From Hungateiclostridiaceae bacterium UBA1305 (GTDB lineage: Bacteria; Bacillota; Clostridia; Acetivibrionales; DTU013): a stretch of DNA of 7,425 bases. The translations under genes and the position numbers were made by a program. The notes beneath the pieces are model-generated. The model was not told the DNA's origin and made no database searches. It worked only from the letters and a program-made list of their open reading frames with translations. Of this stretch, positions 6,099 to 7,425 are shown piece by piece. The DNA lies in assembly GCA_002307275.1 (NCBI GenBank), contig DBTX01000072.1:1-7425 (forward strand), given 5' to 3'. Position 1 is the first letter of the stretch, and every line of letters starts with the position of its first letter.

Positions 6099-7373
6099 AT
6101 GCTGACACAAGCTCCAAAGGGCACCAGGGACATACTTCCTGCCGAAGTCTACAAGTGGCAATACGTTGAGAATGCGTTTGCAAGGCTATGCAGCAGCTTT
6201 GGATATAAAGAGATCAGGATACCGGTGTTTGAGCATACAGAGCTGTTTCAAAGAGGCGTGGGGGAGACAACAGATATCGTACAGAAGGAAATGTACACGT
6301 TCAACGATAAGGGTGGCAGAAGCCTCACGCTGAGGCCTGAAGGTACTGCAGGCGTTGTAAGGAGTTATATAGAAAATGGAATGTCTTCATTGCCCCAGCC
6401 GATAAAGCTCTATTACAACCTGACAGCTTACAGGTACGAAAATGTTCAAAAGGGCCGCTACAGGGAATTTCACCAGTTCGGCGCCGAAGCGTTCGGCTCG
6501 GCCGGACCTGTTGTGGATGTAGAAATAATCAGTCTTCTTGCGATGTTTTTCGACAGACTGGGGATCAGGAATACTGGCTTGAATATAAACAGTATTGGCT
6601 GCCCGGTTTGCAGAGCTGCTTACAATGAAAAGCTGAAGGAATATTTCAGACCGAATCTTGAGAATCTGTGCGGGAATTGCAGGAACAGGTTTGACAGAAA
6701 TCCGCTTCGCATCATTGACTGCAAGGAGCCGGGCTGCAAACGTTTTACCTCAGGTGCGCCCGCTTTGCTGGACAATCTTTGCGAGGAATGCAGTACGCAT
6801 TTTGAGGGACTCAAGGAAGGGCTGGACAATCTTGGAATTGCATACAAGGTAGATAAAACCATTGTCAGAGGTCTGGACTATTATACGAAAACAGTTTTTG
6901 AGTTCATATCGGAGAATGTCGGAACACAGGGGACGATTTGCGGCGGCGGCAGGTATGATGGGCTTGTGGAGATATGCGGAGGTGCACATGCGCCAGGTAT
7001 AGGCTTTGCACTAGGCGCCGAGAGACTGCTGATGGAATTGGAGAGTCAGGGGATTCGGATTGCGGAGCCGCCGGTGATGGATATTTACATAGCAACGCTG
7101 GGAGAAAAGGCATCGGGCTTTGCACAGCAGCTTGTTTACAAGCTCAGGAGCTTCAGTGTCGGAGCAGAGACGGATCTGATGGCCAGAAGCCTCAAATCAC
7201 AGATGAAATATGCCGATAAAAAAGGCTTTTCGTATGTAATAGTGCTTGGCGATGATGAGATTGAGAATGGCAAGGCTGTACTAAAGGATATGAGGAATGG
7301 CGATCACAAGGATGTCAGCCTTGATTCCATCGTTGACAGGCTGAAGAATCACAAGCAGGTGTGTAAGGAATAA
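6099..7373 (+). CDS. hisS: Histidine--tRNA ligase
   Basis: Cytosolic class IIa aminoacyl-tRNA synthetase that charges tRNA-His with histidine using ATP; it functions as a homodimer. The 424-aa length is normal. It opens with the family N-terminus KGTRDILP (7-14). Motif 1 lies around 22-55, and LTLRPEGTAGVVR (76-88) binds substrate. Motif 2 is YRYENVQKGRYREFHQFG (111-128), keeping the class II fRxE pattern. The histidine-specific motifs are RGLDYYTKTVFE (257-268) and GGGRYDGLVE (282-291), and motif 3 is GIGFALGAERLL (300-311). The anticodon-binding domain occupies about 325-420. Between motif 2 and the histidine motifs a segment with eight cysteines (C168, C171, C191, C194, C208, C213, C228, C231) resembles a metal-binding insert, which is common in Firmicute HisRS. 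AGGAGG (6088-6093) is 5 nt before the ATG. Expression should be controlled by the T-box leader immediately upstream. Confidence 0.97.
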   Translation: MLTQAPKGTRDILPAEVYKWQYVENAFARLCSSFGYKEIRIPVFEHTELFQRGVGETTDIVQKEMYTFNDKGGRSLTLRPEGTAGVVRSYIENGMSSLPQPIKLYYNLTAYRYENVQKGRYREFHQFGAEAFGSAGPVVDVEIISLLAMFFDRLGIRNTGLNINSIGCPVCRAAYNEKLKEYFRPNLENLCGNCRNRFDRNPLRIIDCKEPGCKRFTSGAPALLDNLCEECSTHFEGLKEGLDNLGIAYKVDKTIVRGLDYYTKTVFEFISENVGTQGTICGGGRYDGLVEICGGAHAPGIGFALGAERLLMELESQGIRIAEPPVMDIYIATLGEKASGFAQQLVYKLRSFSVGAETDLMARSLKSQMKYADKKGFSYVIVLGDDEIENGKAVLKDMRNGDHKDVSLDSIVDRLKNHKQVCKE

Positions 7374-7382
7374 ATTACTGCT

Positions 7383-7417
7383 TGGATGAAGAAATAAAAA
7401 CAGGATGGATGAAGAAA
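7383..7417 (+). repeat. Short direct repeat after hisS
   Basis: The 12-bp word TGGATGAAGAAA occurs at 7383-7394 and again at 7406-7417, a period of 23 bp, with similar A-rich sequence after each copy. The first copy contains a dead-end ATG AAG AAA TAA; the second contains the candidate start of the next gene. It looks like a small local duplication of a translation-start region. Confidence 0.6.
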
Positions 7418-7425
7418 CAAAAGCA
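7405..7425 (+). CDS. Possible first codons of the next gene (truncated by the window edge)
   Basis: ATG at 7405 opens a frame reading MDEETKA to the edge of the window, and a second ATG at 7409 opens another frame. Neither has a well-spaced strong ribosome site: AGG at 7402-7404 abuts the first and stands 4 nt from the second. In Firmicutes hisS is very often followed directly by aspS, so that is the expected neighbour, but seven codons cannot identify it and the start may lie beyond the window. Confidence 0.25.

Overview
The window reads as a chromosomal housekeeping segment from a Firmicute, most probably class Clostridia. The reasons are the gene order recJ-apt-relA-MBL hydrolase-...-hisS, purine-rich AGGAGG-type ribosome binding sites, a T-box tRNA-sensing leader in front of an aminoacyl-tRNA synthetase gene, and a clostridial style of RecJ, Rel and HisRS. 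Every gene is on the + strand. I see no insertion sequence, phage gene, CRISPR array, rRNA or tRNA.

Layout. Bases 1-941 are the 3' end of recJ (single-strand-specific 5'-3' exonuclease), whose OB-fold region is interrupted by about nine in-frame copies of a 21-bp repeat. apt (adenine phosphoribosyltransferase) overlaps the recJ stop. A full-length bifunctional (p)ppGpp synthetase/hydrolase gene (rel) follows after 26 bp. Then come a glyoxalase II-like metallo-beta-lactamase-fold hydrolase, a LysE/RhtB-type membrane exporter and an RsmC/YbxB-like small methyltransferase. Gaps between these are 56, 28 and 16 bp, with no convincing terminator or promoter, so bases 1-5596 look like one transcription unit.

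A 502-bp intergenic region (5597-6098) follows. It holds a near-consensus sigma-A-type promoter (TTGACA, 17 bp, TAAAAT), a complete T-box leader with a recognisable Stem I, K-turn, specifier loop and T-box sequence, and a terminator. It controls hisS (6099-7373). The last 52 bp are non-coding apart from a possible first ATG of the next gene, which in this conserved neighbourhood is usually aspS.

The genes link purine salvage and alarmone signalling (apt, rel) with tRNA charging (hisS under T-box control) and repair (recJ). Two items deserve attention. One is the 21-bp, internally dyad-symmetric minisatellite that has expanded inside the recJ reading frame. The other is the T-box specifier, which by structural alignment reads AAC (Asn) rather than a His codon although the first downstream gene is hisS. 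I found no clear evidence of an entirely new system; the recJ repeat is the least ordinary element.
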